Positions 15,432-23,698 of a DNA stretch of 64,000 bases are shown here, piece by piece. Origin of the DNA: Streptomyces cucumeris (GTDB lineage Bacteria > Actinomycetota > Actinomycetes > Streptomycetales > Streptomycetaceae); contig NZ_JANCLX010000038.1 in NCBI RefSeq assembly GCF_024295805.1, forward strand, positions 1-64,000. The letters run 5' to 3'. Position numbers and translations under genes: made by a program. Under the pieces are notes generated by a model. It had not been told where the DNA came from and searched no databases. It worked only from the letters and a program-made list of their open reading frames with translations. The first letter of the stretch is position 1. Each line of letters opens with the position of its first letter.

Positions 15432-16067
15432 GTGCTGCTGAGCTGTGCGTTCGTGAACCTCAAGCCCGGGGTCGGCAAGACGACCAGTGCCGTCTGGCTG
15501 GCTCACGCCCTCCATGAGTCGGGCTATTCACCCCTGCTGGTCGACGGCGACCCGGCCTCCTCCGCGCTCCGCTGGAGCGAACTGGCCGACGGCTTTCCCT
15601 TTCCGGTCATCGCCTTGCCGACGGGAGACGTCCACCGCCGTGTGAACGACTTCCTGGGCAACCGGCAGGCCGTGGTGCTCGATGCGCCGCAGTTGGAGGA
15701 CCACCCGCGCATCGCCCGCAGCATCATGAGGTACGCCGGTGAATGGATCGTGCCGGTGACCCCCGCTCCCATCGAGCTGGACCGCATGGCTCCCATCCGG
15801 TCCGAGATGGACGATGTGCAGTCACTGCGTGCCACGCCCGCCCGTGCCGCCGTGCTGCTGAACCGCACCAACCGTCCCGACGCCACACGCACCGGCCCGG
15901 ACTCCGACGCGCGTGAAGCGCTCACCGAGTGGGGCTTCGTCGTACTGGACACGCAGATCGCCCGGCTCGAGCTGTACGCCCAGTCGTTCGGGAGCACGGT
16001 CCAGGCCACGGGTTCGGCGTACATGGACCTCGCCAATGAGCTGATCAAGCGTCAGGAAGAGCGATGA
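15432..16067 (+). CDS. ParA-like partition ATPase
   Basis: A 211-residue protein. It has a ParA/MinD-type deviant Walker A (NLKPGVGKTTSAVWLAHAL, residues ~10-28), switch-like LVDGDPASSALRWSELA, and Walker B VVLDAPQLEDHPRI. The usual KGGxGKT is KPGVGKT, which keeps the signature lysine. It is about the size of the small plasmid-type ParA proteins without an N-terminal HTH. Start GTG 15432 has only a weak ribosome site. It overlaps the next small gene by 4 bases (ATGA), the typical parA-parB coupling. Linear Streptomyces plasmids and chromosome arms often carry such pairs near tap-tpg, which fits here. Confidence 0.8.
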   Translation: MLLSCAFVNLKPGVGKTTSAVWLAHALHESGYSPLLVDGDPASSALRWSELADGFPFPVIALPTGDVHRRVNDFLGNRQAVVLDAPQLEDHPRIARSIMRYAGEWIVPVTPAPIELDRMAPIRSEMDDVQSLRATPARAAVLLNRTNRPDATRTGPDSDAREALTEWGFVVLDTQIARLELYAQSFGSTVQATGSAYMDLANELIKRQEER

Positions 16068-16333
16068 AGGAACGGAAGGACAAGTACCGGGCGGCGCTGG
16101 ACCGGTCGGCGGACACCGCCACGGCCCGGTCCGCGCGCGTCACCACGCTGCACAGCAGATTCGTCCGCGTGACCATCGAAGTCGACCCCGATGTGGAGCG
16201 CAGTGTGACGCGCTGGGTCGGCCCGCCCCTCTCCGCGCTGGCGCTCGCCGGTACGACGGTCCTGCGGACCCTGGCCGACACGGCCGCGCGGGTGCCGCGG
16301 GCCGTAGGCGGAGCCCGGCGCAGCGAGCCGTAG
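16064..16333 (+). CDS. Small basic protein coupled to ParA (candidate ParB-like partner)
   Basis: 89 residues with a Lys/Arg-rich start (MKERKDKYRAALDRSADTAT). A segment FVRVTIEVDPDVERSVTRWV follows that could be a ribbon-helix-helix strand-helix unit, then an amphipathic/hydrophobic helix SALALAGTTVLRTLADTAAR and a basic tail. The ATG overlaps the parA stop by 4 bases, so production is coupled. Small RHH proteins are the usual centromere-binding partners of this ParA class. Sequence alone does not prove it here; a membrane- or nucleoid-associated role is also possible. Confidence 0.6.
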   Translation: MKERKDKYRAALDRSADTATARSARVTTLHSRFVRVTIEVDPDVERSVTRWVGPPLSALALAGTTVLRTLADTAARVPRAVGGARRSEP

Positions 16334-16371
16334 GCTGCCCGACCGTACGGATCGCCCCTGGCGCCTGTCCG

Positions 16372-17832
16372 TCAGGCGTCCCAGTGGGACAGGACCCGCT
16401 CCTGGATGTCCGGGGGGAAGATGTACCGGAACGAGCTGCGCCGCTCCCGGACCACGGGGAGCAGGGCGTCATAGGTCACCTTGGGGCCCGTCTGGCTGCG
16501 CCGTTCCTCGGCGGTGTAGACCGTCAGCAGGTGCAGGGCCTCACGCGTGCGGACGATGCGCCGCCCGGTCGGATGGACGCGGGTGGCGAGTGCCCAGGTG
16601 AGTTCACGTGGGTCGGAGGCGTCGACGTCGTCGTCCAGGACGAAGATGCGCGGAACCATGACCTGGAACCGCTGTGCGTCGATCACGTCGGTGATCCGCT
16701 GGGCGAGTTCGATGCTCTCCACCCCCGGCTGCCGCTCCCGCCAGTCGGCGGCGACGCTGACGACCAGCGCGTGCGCGGCCATGTCGAAGGGCTCCCACGC
16801 CGAGGTGACCGGCAGACCGGCGGACCGCAGCGCGGCGAGGGCCTCGGCCGCGAGCGTCAGCCCGGTGACCGTGTGGAACTCGTCGACCGGCTCACCCTCG
16901 ACCACCGTGGGCCAGATGGGGTCGTCCCGGTGGGAGATGGCGTTGATGGTGTAGACGGGCTGCAGCGAGGTCCCCTGGGGCTGGTAGCCCGCGAACTCGC
17001 CCATCGGCCCTTCCACGGCGGTGCGCTCGCAGGACAGATGTCCCTCGATGACGATTTCCGCGCCGGCGGGCACCTCGAGGTCGACGGTCTCGCAGGGGAC
17101 GAGTTCCAGTGGCTCCCCCAGCAGCGCACCGAGGTATCCGGTCTCCTCGATGCCGTCGGGCAGGGGCATACCCGCGACGAAGGGCACGGCCGGGTGGCCG
17201 CCCTGGACCAGTGCGAAGGGCATGGCCTCGCCACGCTCGGCCCACTGCTGCCAGACGTGGTGGATGTGCTGCCCGGGAACGACCAGGCCGGTCATGTGTT
17301 TGCCGTCGATCATCATGATGCGTGCGATCGACCAGTTGGTGAACGAACCGTCCGGGGTGCGGGCGACGATGGTGCCCCAGGTGTTGACGTAGGGCCCGCC
17401 GTCGCCTTCGTGCAACAAGGGGGTCGGGAAGCGGTCGAGCGTCGCCTCGTCGCCGAGCAGGACGTTCTGCTTGCAGGGTGCGGTGGCGGCGTCGACCAGC
17501 ACCGGCTGTATCGGCTCCCGCGAGCGTGCCTCGGCGAGAGTGTCGATGATCTCTCGTGCGCCGGCCGCGATGTCGAGGCCGAGTGAGAGCGCGATGCGGG
17601 CCAGCGGCTTCCCGGGAGCCGAGCTGAGGGCCGCGGGCGCGCCGAGCAGCCGGAAGCCGGGGGCGGTCCCGTCGATGTTCGTGAACAGGGGCGCGGGTGC
17701 CACGGTTTCGTAGGCGCGGCGGATGACGGCGCCCGCTTCCAGGTGGGGGTCGACCCTGCGGTCGATGACACGTATGTCACCGAGTTCTTCCAGTGCGGCG
17801 ATGTAGGTACGCAGGTCCTTCGGACGGGGCAT
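16372..17832 (-). CDS. UbiD-family prenylated-FMN decarboxylase
   Basis: A 486-residue enzyme with UbiD features throughout. These are the start LRTYIAALEELGDIRVIDRR, the prFMN/metal-binding region NTWGTIVARTPDGSFTNWSI with ARIMMIDGKHMTGLVVPGQ, the catalytic E-x-x-R region GEFAGYQPQGTSLQPVYTIN, and RIFVLDDDVDASDPRELTWA near the end. The NWSIAR stretch resembles the fungal ferulate/cinnamate decarboxylase subgroup rather than the UbiD of ubiquinone synthesis. It should remove CO2 from an aromatic or unsaturated acid, using the flavin made by the UbiX encoded 115 bases upstream. A MarR operator lies before ubiX. Substrate not determinable from sequence. Confidence 0.88.
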   Translation of the reverse strand: MPRPKDLRTYIAALEELGDIRVIDRRVDPHLEAGAVIRRAYETVAPAPLFTNIDGTAPGFRLLGAPAALSSAPGKPLARIALSLGLDIAAGAREIIDTLAEARSREPIQPVLVDAATAPCKQNVLLGDEATLDRFPTPLLHEGDGGPYVNTWGTIVARTPDGSFTNWSIARIMMIDGKHMTGLVVPGQHIHHVWQQWAERGEAMPFALVQGGHPAVPFVAGMPLPDGIEETGYLGALLGEPLELVPCETVDLEVPAGAEIVIEGHLSCERTAVEGPMGEFAGYQPQGTSLQPVYTINAISHRDDPIWPTVVEGEPVDEFHTVTGLTLAAEALAALRSAGLPVTSAWEPFDMAAHALVVSVAADWRERQPGVESIELAQRITDVIDAQRFQVMVPRIFVLDDDVDASDPRELTWALATRVHPTGRRIVRTREALHLLTVYTAEERRSQTGPKVTYDALLPVVRERRSSFRYIFPPDIQERVLSHWDA

Positions 17833-17947
17833 GGCGTTCTCCGTTTCTGCGTGTGCTCGGTGCTGTTCGTGGGCTCGGTCCGACGCCCGCGCGGGGCGTC
17901 GGACGGCGGTGGGGGCGGGTTGCGAAGGGGAGGTGCGGGCCAGTGGC

Positions 17948-18574
17948 TCAGCCCGTGGCGGTACCGCCCGGTGGCTGGTTCACCGGCGTTGTGCGCCGTG
18001 CGCGTGCGGCGGCCGTACCGGTCCAGCGCACGGCGCGGGAGCTGTCGAGGTCGAACTGGTCCATGACGCGCGTGACGGTGTGATCGACGACGTCATCGAC
18101 ACTGGCCGGACTGTTGTAGAAGGCCGGCATGGGCGGCAGGATCGTCGCGCCCATCCGGGACAGGGCCAGCATGTTCTCCAGGTGGATCGTGGACAGCGGG
18201 GTCTCCCGCACGACCAGAACCAGCCCACGGCGTTCCTTGAGCGTCACATCCGCGGACCGCGCGATCAGATCACTGCCGTAGCCCGTCCGGACGGCGGCGA
18301 GCGTCTTGGCACTGCACGGCGCGATGATCATGCCGTCCACGCGGAATGAGCCGCTGGAGATGGCAGCCGCCTGGTCCTCCGGGCCGTAGGTGACATCCGC
18401 GAGCCGGGCGACCTCGCGCGCGGTGCGGGGCGTCTCCAGCTCGATGGTGGCTCTGGCCCAACGGCTCATGACCAGATGGGTTTCGACATCGGGCTGCTCA
18501 CGCAGCTCCTCCAGCAGACGGATACCGATCTGCGCACCGGTGGCGCCCGTCATGCCGACGACGAGCCTTCGCAT
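17948..18574 (-). CDS. ubiX: UbiX-like flavin prenyltransferase
   Basis: A 208-residue flavoprotein. It has the start RRLVVGMTGATGAQIGIRLL, the FMN-binding SSGSFRVDGMIIAPCSAKTL, and the LVLVVRETPLSTIHLENML and GATILPPMPAFYNSPASVDD motifs of UbiX/Pad1. It attaches dimethylallyl phosphate to FMN to make prFMN for the adjacent UbiD. The last ~20 residues are an unrelated Arg/Thr/Pro tail. The ATG at 18574 lies 6 bases from a 43-base palindrome, so transcription probably starts inside or next to it and is shut off by the divergent MarR protein. Confidence 0.9.
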   Translation of the reverse strand: MRRLVVGMTGATGAQIGIRLLEELREQPDVETHLVMSRWARATIELETPRTAREVARLADVTYGPEDQAAAISSGSFRVDGMIIAPCSAKTLAAVRTGYGSDLIARSADVTLKERRGLVLVVRETPLSTIHLENMLALSRMGATILPPMPAFYNSPASVDDVVDHTVTRVMDQFDLDSSRAVRWTGTAAARARRTTPVNQPPGGTATG

Positions 18575-18580
18575 ACCCCG

Positions 18581-18623
18581 CCCCTATGTTCGTGCACGAA
18601 TGATTCGTGCACGAACATAGGGG
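18581..18623. promoter_or_regulatory. 43-bp perfect palindrome: double TTCGTGCACGAA operator
   Basis: Two 20-base arms (18581-18600 and 18604-18623) are exact reverse complements around the spacer TGA. Each arm contains the 12-bp palindrome TTCGTGCACGAA (18589-18600 and 18604-18615). That gives two tandem operators 15 bases centre to centre. It fills almost the entire 63-base space between ubiX and the divergent marR gene, so one regulator must control both. Confidence 0.88.
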
Positions 18624-18637
18624 TCGCGCCTGGCAGA

Positions 18638-19123
18638 ATGCAAGACACCACGTCGTTGTTGCGTTCCCCGGAGGCAGTCATCGCCGCCCATCGCGTACCG
18701 GACTCCATGCGGCAGTCCCCACTGCATCTGCTGCGGCGCGCCCTCCAGCGCTATACGGCCCAGTGGCAGGCCACCGTCGGCGATGTCACCCCACCGCAGT
18801 TCGCGGTGCTGACGAGCGTCGGCGAGTACCCCGGCATCAGCCAGATCGACCTCGGCGAGGTCACCGGCATCGATGTCGCCACCCTCGCACCCCTGGTCCT
18901 CCGTCTCGAGCAGCGAGGGCTGCTCAACCGGGACGTCGATCCCGCCAACCGCCGGCGCAGACAACTCCATCTGACCCCGGCGGGGGTGGCCGAGACGGAA
19001 AGGATCCTCCCGCTGGCCGAGCAGGTCGACGGAGTCATGCTCGACGGCCTTTCCACTCCCCAGCGCGCCGCGCTGCTGGCGGCGCTCCGCTCCCTGAGCG
19101 GAATGGGCGGACCGGCGGACTGA
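18638..19123 (+). CDS. MarR-family regulator of the ubiX-ubiD operon
   Basis: A 161-residue winged-helix protein. It has the dimer helix HLLRRALQRYTAQWQATVGD, DNA-binding core TPPQFAVLTSVGEYPGISQI with DLGEVTGIDVATLAPLVLRL, and wing DPANRRRRQLHLT. The ATG at 18638 is 14 bases past the palindrome, and the upstream codons lie in the palindrome itself, so this start is well supported. It is divergent from ubiX. By analogy with MarR proteins controlling phenolic-acid metabolism, the acid substrate of UbiD may be the inducer; that is inference. Confidence 0.88.
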   Translation: MQDTTSLLRSPEAVIAAHRVPDSMRQSPLHLLRRALQRYTAQWQATVGDVTPPQFAVLTSVGEYPGISQIDLGEVTGIDVATLAPLVLRLEQRGLLNRDVDPANRRRRQLHLTPAGVAETERILPLAEQVDGVMLDGLSTPQRAALLAALRSLSGMGGPAD

Positions 19124-19678
19124 GTCCGGGCGGCACCCACTATCACACCACCGCCGGCCCGCGCATCCCTGCTGATGTGGACGCGACATCCGATCACACA
19201 CCCGACGTGGCAGGAACGCACCCTTCCTGCCGGAGCGCCGGCTCGACGCCCAGTGGGGCGCCCGACAGGGCGGCGGTCCACCCTGCCGGACGCCCAAGTC
19301 ACGGGCGTGACCTCCCGATCGGCGGCGGTGGAGCGAGAGGTACGCCCCCGCCGAGGGCCGGGGGCGGGCGCCACGGAGACCACCGGTGCCCTCGGCGTGG
19401 CACCCAGAGGGTCACCGACGGCCGCACGGCTGTCCGGAATCACAAAATCCAGGCGGATCACCAATCTGCCAGTGATCTCATTGACTTGGTCATCGCACTG
19501 GCAAAAACTCGTCCCCCGAACGGCGTCATGATCCCCCGTCCATGGCCTTGGATCGTGGTCCCAAGCTGCCGGTGAGCAGGTTCCGGCCCGGCACACCGTC
19601 GGCCGGACGGCTGCCGATTCGCCGTACCCGGCTTCCATACGTTGTCGGATCCACGAGTGGAAAGGGCTGCTCCCGTCG
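19124..19678 (+). other. Upstream control region of the NRPS operon
   Basis: No supported gene in 555 bases. It should hold the promoter of the biosynthetic operon. An 8-bp inverted repeat, TGCCAGTG (19467-19474) and CACTGGCA (19496-19503), brackets TTGACTTGG, a possible -35. The part around 19440-19510 is less GC-rich than its flanks, as promoters are. I see no dedicated regulator gene beside the cluster. Confidence 0.4.
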
Positions 19679-22600
19679 ATGACATCGTTGTCCACCTCCC
19701 CCTCTTCAGCGGCGGCCGCGGTTCCGCAGACCTCATCGGCCCCGGCCGACCGCGCCGAGCGGCCGGCCGACCGGCCACCGCTGTCTTTCGGCCAGCGTCG
19801 GCTCTGGGCGCTCTCCCAGCGGGAGGGTGCCAGTGCCGCGTACAACGAGCCGATGGCCTTCCGGCTGCGGGGGCCGCTGGACCGTGCGGTGCTGGGGCGG
19901 GCGCTGGACGCGCTGACCGCCCGGCATGAGGCGTTGCGCACCCGGCTGGTGCCGTTCGAGGGCGAGGCGTACCAGCACATCGATCCCGCGGACACCGGCT
20001 TCGCACTCGCGGTGGACGACCTGACCGACTGCCCTGATGACGAGGACCGGCTGGCCGAACTGCTCCGCCAGGAGACGGTCGTCCCGTTCGACATGGCCGC
20101 CGAACCGCTGGCCCGTGGCCGCTTGGTGGTGTTCGGCCAGGACCACCACGTCATCGTGCTGACGGTGCACCATGCGATGTTCGACGGCTGGTCCCGGAGC
20201 ATGATGCTGCGTGAGACCGGTGCGCTCTATTCCGCCCTGCTGCGTGGTGAGCCGGATCCGCTGCCCCCGCCACGGTGGCAGTACACCGACTTCACCCGGT
20301 GGCAGCGGGAGTGGATGACCGGTGCGGAACCCGCGGCACAGGAGGAGTACTGGGCCGGGAAACTGGCCGGTGTGCCGCCCCTGCTGGAGCTGCCGACCGA
20401 CCGGCCGCGTCCGGCGGAGCAGGAACACACCGGTGACCGGGTGCACCTGGAGATCGGTCCGGAGTTGACCACGGCGCTCAAGGCGGTCACCAGGGAGCAT
20501 GGGGGTTCGCTCTTCTCGACCCTGCTGACCGGCTGGTCGATCGTGCTGTCCCGGCTCTCCGGGCAGCAGGACCTGGTGGTGGGCACCCCGACCGCCAACC
20601 GCCGGCGCGGCGACGTCGGCGGCATCATGGGTTTTGTCGTCAACACCCTCGCCCTGCGAGTGGAGTTGGGTGACGCGCCGACCGGCTCGGACCTCCTGCG
20701 GCAGGTGCGGACCACGGTCCGGGCCGGGGTGAAGAACGTCGACCTGCCGTTCGAGCGGGTGGTGGAGCTGGTCAACCCGCCGCGCAGCGCCGCGCACACC
20801 CCGCTGTTCCAGACCATGCTCGCCTGGGTTCCGCCCATGGAGGCGGTGATGCGGCTGCCGGGGATCTCGGTGCGGCTGTTGCCGATGCCGTTCGCCCCGG
20901 CCAAGTTCGACCTGGTCCTCGCGCTGGAGGAGGCGGACGGGCGCATCGTCGGCGATCTGGACTACGCCACCGCGCTCTTCGACCGGGAGACCGTCGAGCG
21001 CCATCTGCGCTACCTGGTCCGGGTGCTGGAGCAGCTCGCCCGGGAGCCCGGACGGCCGGTCACCGCGTACACGCTGCTGGACGAGGCGGAGACGGCCGAG
21101 CTGCTGGCCGACTGGGACGCCACCGGCACCCCGGCGGCCGCCGCGACGGGTACCGGCCGAGGGGCGGGGAGGACCACCGAACCGGCCGGACTGGTGCAAC
21201 GGTTCGAGGCGCACGCACGATCGGCCCCGGGGGCCACGGCGGTGGTGGACGGGGAACGTCGGCTGACCTACGCCGACCTCGACCGGCGGGCCAACCGGCT
21301 GGCACACGCCCTGATCGCCCGCGGGGTGCGCCCGGACCAGGTGGTCGCCCTGCACCTCGGCCGGTCGGCCGAGCTGGTGGTCGGTGTGCTGGGCGTCCTC
21401 AAGGCCGGTGCGGGCTGGCTTCCCCTGGATCCGGGCCAGCCGTCCGAGCGGCTGGCCGCGATGGTGGCCGACGCGCGCCCGGCCCTGGTACTGACCGACC
21501 AGCGGGACACACCGGAGGACTGGCACCCGCTGACGGCTGTGGAGGCCGAGGACGGACGGGACAGCGCTCCGGGTGTCATCGTCCCGCCCTCACATCTGGC
21601 GTACGTGATCTACACCTCCGGCTCCACGGGCCGGCCCAAAGGTGTCGCGGTGACCCACGGCAATGTGCTCAACCTCTTCGACCAGTGGCTGGCCCGGTTC
21701 GGCGCCACCCCGGGCGAGGCGACCTCGGTCTGGTCCAGCATCGGGTTCGACGCCTCGGTCCACGAGCTGCTGCTGCCACTCGTCACCGGAGCCGAAGTCC
21801 ACCTCGTACCGGAGGAGTTGCGCGGCGACCCGGCCGCGCTGATGCGCTGGCTGGGTGAGCACCGGGTGGTGCAGGCGTTCCTGCCACCCGCCTACATACG
21901 GTGGATCGACGAGGACCCGGAGGCCAGGCTGGCCGGGCTGGACCTGCGCCAGTTGCTCACCGGGGTGGAGTCACTGTCCGAGGCCGCCCTGCACCGGATG
22001 ACCTCGGCCCTGCCCGGGCTGCGGATCTGTTTCGGCTACGGACCGACGGAAACCACGCTGTACAGCACCGCCTATCTGGATCCGCAGCCGGTGGACCGGC
22101 CGTGTCCGATCGGCAGGCCACTGCCCGGCACCCGGCTCTACCTGCTCGACGAACGGATGCGGCCGGTGCCGCCCGGTGTGGTGGGCGAGGTGTACATCGG
22201 CGGCGCGAGCGTGGCCCGCGGATACCTCAACCAGCCGGAGCTGACCGCCGAGCGGTTCCGCAGCGACCCGTTCGTCACCGGCGGCCGGATCTACCGCACC
22301 GGCGATCTGGCCCGCCGACTGCCGGACGGCAACGCCGAGTTCGTCGGCCGTCGCGATGACCAGATCAAACTGCGTGGCTTCCGGATCGAGCCCGCCGAGG
22401 TCGAGGCGGCGCTGCTGGCGCTGCCGGGGGTGCGGGAGGCCGCGATACTGGTCGACCGCGACCCCGCCGGTGAACCACGGCTGGTGGCGGGCATCGGACG
22501 CGGCGAGGCGCCGTCCCGGCAACCGCACGAGTGGCGGACGGCCCTGGCCGAGCGGCTGCCGGACTACATGATCCCGGCGGTCTTCGTGGAGCTGCCCGCC

Positions 22601-23698
22601 CTGCCGCTGGGCCGCAGCGGAAAGCTGGACCGGACGGCCCTGCTGGAGCGGGCACGGGCGGCGCAACCGGTACAGGTCAACACCACGACCCCGCGCGACC
22701 ACGTGGAGATGGCGCTGCGCGGCATCTGGACCCGGCTGCTGCTGCATCCCGGCATCGGCATATCGGACAACTTCTTCGACGTCGGCGGCACCTCCATCTC
22801 CGCCATCAAGATGGCCCATGCGATCGGCGAGGAGTTCGGCGAGACACTGCCGATCCGGGAGGTGATCCGCCACCCGACGATCGAGGCACTCGCCGGACGG
22901 CTGCGCCGGGGCGCCGCCGGGACGCCGGGTACGAACCTCATCGAGTTCCGGGCCGGCGCCGGACGGCGACGGCTGGTCTGCGTCCACCCGGCGGGCGGTA
23001 CCGCCTTCTGCTACCTGCCGCTGGCCGGCGCCCTCCCCGAGGACATCGGGGTCTGGGGCGTCCAGGCGCCGGGCCTCAACCCGGACGAGACGCCGCTGCC
23101 CACCGTAGAGGCGATGGCGCAGGCGTACCTGGAACTGATCGACCCCCGCCCGGACGAGTCGTTGCTGCTGTGCGGGCTGTCCTACGGCGGCCTGATCGCG
23201 CATGAGATGGGCCGGCGGCTCGCGCCGGCCGGCCACTCCCGGCTGAGCGTGGTGCTGCTCGACACCCAGGCCACCGACGACCCGGCAGAGCGGGCCGCGA
23301 TCCAGCCGGTGGAGTACGAGGAGTTCACCGAGAAGCTGGTGCGGTTCAACGGCATGTACCCGGGCATCGAAGCCGACCAGCTCACCCGGTACTTCGAGAC
23401 GTACAACCACAGCAGGATGACCGCCCGCGCACACGAGCCGCGGCCGACCACCGCCCGGCTGACCCTCGTCGAGGCCGCCGCCGACGGGCCAGGCGCCCGG
23501 GGCCCGCACCCGACCCGCGACTTCTGGCGGCGGCGGGCCGGGGCGGGGCTCTCGGTGGTGCCGCTCGACTGCGGCCACTGGGAGCTGCTGGAGGGAGCAC
23601 AGGTGTCGTCGGTGGCCGAGGTGATCGTCGCGGAGCTGAACCGGCTGGACACGGACCCCGGCGAACCGGCCGCTCCGACGGTGGCGGTGGAGCTCTGA
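19679..23698 (+). CDS. NRPS, C-A-T-TE
   Basis: A 1339-residue single-module synthetase. The condensation domain (~34-460) has HHAMFDG at 164-170. The adenylation domain (~500-985) has YTSGSTGRPKG from 645. My alignment of the ten specificity residues to GrsA reads D-A-H-F-L-G-G-L-Y-K (first Asp at 691), which I cannot match confidently to one amino acid. The carrier domain has GGTS with Ser1039. The thioesterase (~1090-1330) has GLSYGG with Ser1168 and a late His1300. A C domain at the N terminus of a free-standing protein with its own TE suggests it adds one residue to an acceptor made elsewhere, for example by ester or amide formation on the hybrid product. It is the first gene of the operon; its TGA overlaps the next ATG. 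Confidence 0.92.
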   Translation: MTSLSTSPSSAAAAVPQTSSAPADRAERPADRPPLSFGQRRLWALSQREGASAAYNEPMAFRLRGPLDRAVLGRALDALTARHEALRTRLVPFEGEAYQHIDPADTGFALAVDDLTDCPDDEDRLAELLRQETVVPFDMAAEPLARGRLVVFGQDHHVIVLTVHHAMFDGWSRSMMLRETGALYSALLRGEPDPLPPPRWQYTDFTRWQREWMTGAEPAAQEEYWAGKLAGVPPLLELPTDRPRPAEQEHTGDRVHLEIGPELTTALKAVTREHGGSLFSTLLTGWSIVLSRLSGQQDLVVGTPTANRRRGDVGGIMGFVVNTLALRVELGDAPTGSDLLRQVRTTVRAGVKNVDLPFERVVELVNPPRSAAHTPLFQTMLAWVPPMEAVMRLPGISVRLLPMPFAPAKFDLVLALEEADGRIVGDLDYATALFDRETVERHLRYLVRVLEQLAREPGRPVTAYTLLDEAETAELLADWDATGTPAAAATGTGRGAGRTTEPAGLVQRFEAHARSAPGATAVVDGERRLTYADLDRRANRLAHALIARGVRPDQVVALHLGRSAELVVGVLGVLKAGAGWLPLDPGQPSERLAAMVADARPALVLTDQRDTPEDWHPLTAVEAEDGRDSAPGVIVPPSHLAYVIYTSGSTGRPKGVAVTHGNVLNLFDQWLARFGATPGEATSVWSSIGFDASVHELLLPLVTGAEVHLVPEELRGDPAALMRWLGEHRVVQAFLPPAYIRWIDEDPEARLAGLDLRQLLTGVESLSEAALHRMTSALPGLRICFGYGPTETTLYSTAYLDPQPVDRPCPIGRPLPGTRLYLLDERMRPVPPGVVGEVYIGGASVARGYLNQPELTAERFRSDPFVTGGRIYRTGDLARRLPDGNAEFVGRRDDQIKLRGFRIEPAEVEAALLALPGVREAAILVDRDPAGEPRLVAGIGRGEAPSRQPHEWRTALAERLPDYMIPAVFVELPALPLGRSGKLDRTALLERARAAQPVQVNTTTPRDHVEMALRGIWTRLLLHPGIGISDNFFDVGGTSISAIKMAHAIGEEFGETLPIREVIRHPTIEALAGRLRRGAAGTPGTNLIEFRAGAGRRRLVCVHPAGGTAFCYLPLAGALPEDIGVWGVQAPGLNPDETPLPTVEAMAQAYLELIDPRPDESLLLCGLSYGGLIAHEMGRRLAPAGHSRLSVVLLDTQATDDPAERAAIQPVEYEEFTEKLVRFNGMYPGIEADQLTRYFETYNHSRMTARAHEPRPTTARLTLVEAAADGPGARGPHPTRDFWRRRAGAGLSVVPLDCGHWELLEGAQVSSVAEVIVAELNRLDTDPGEPAAPTVAVEL

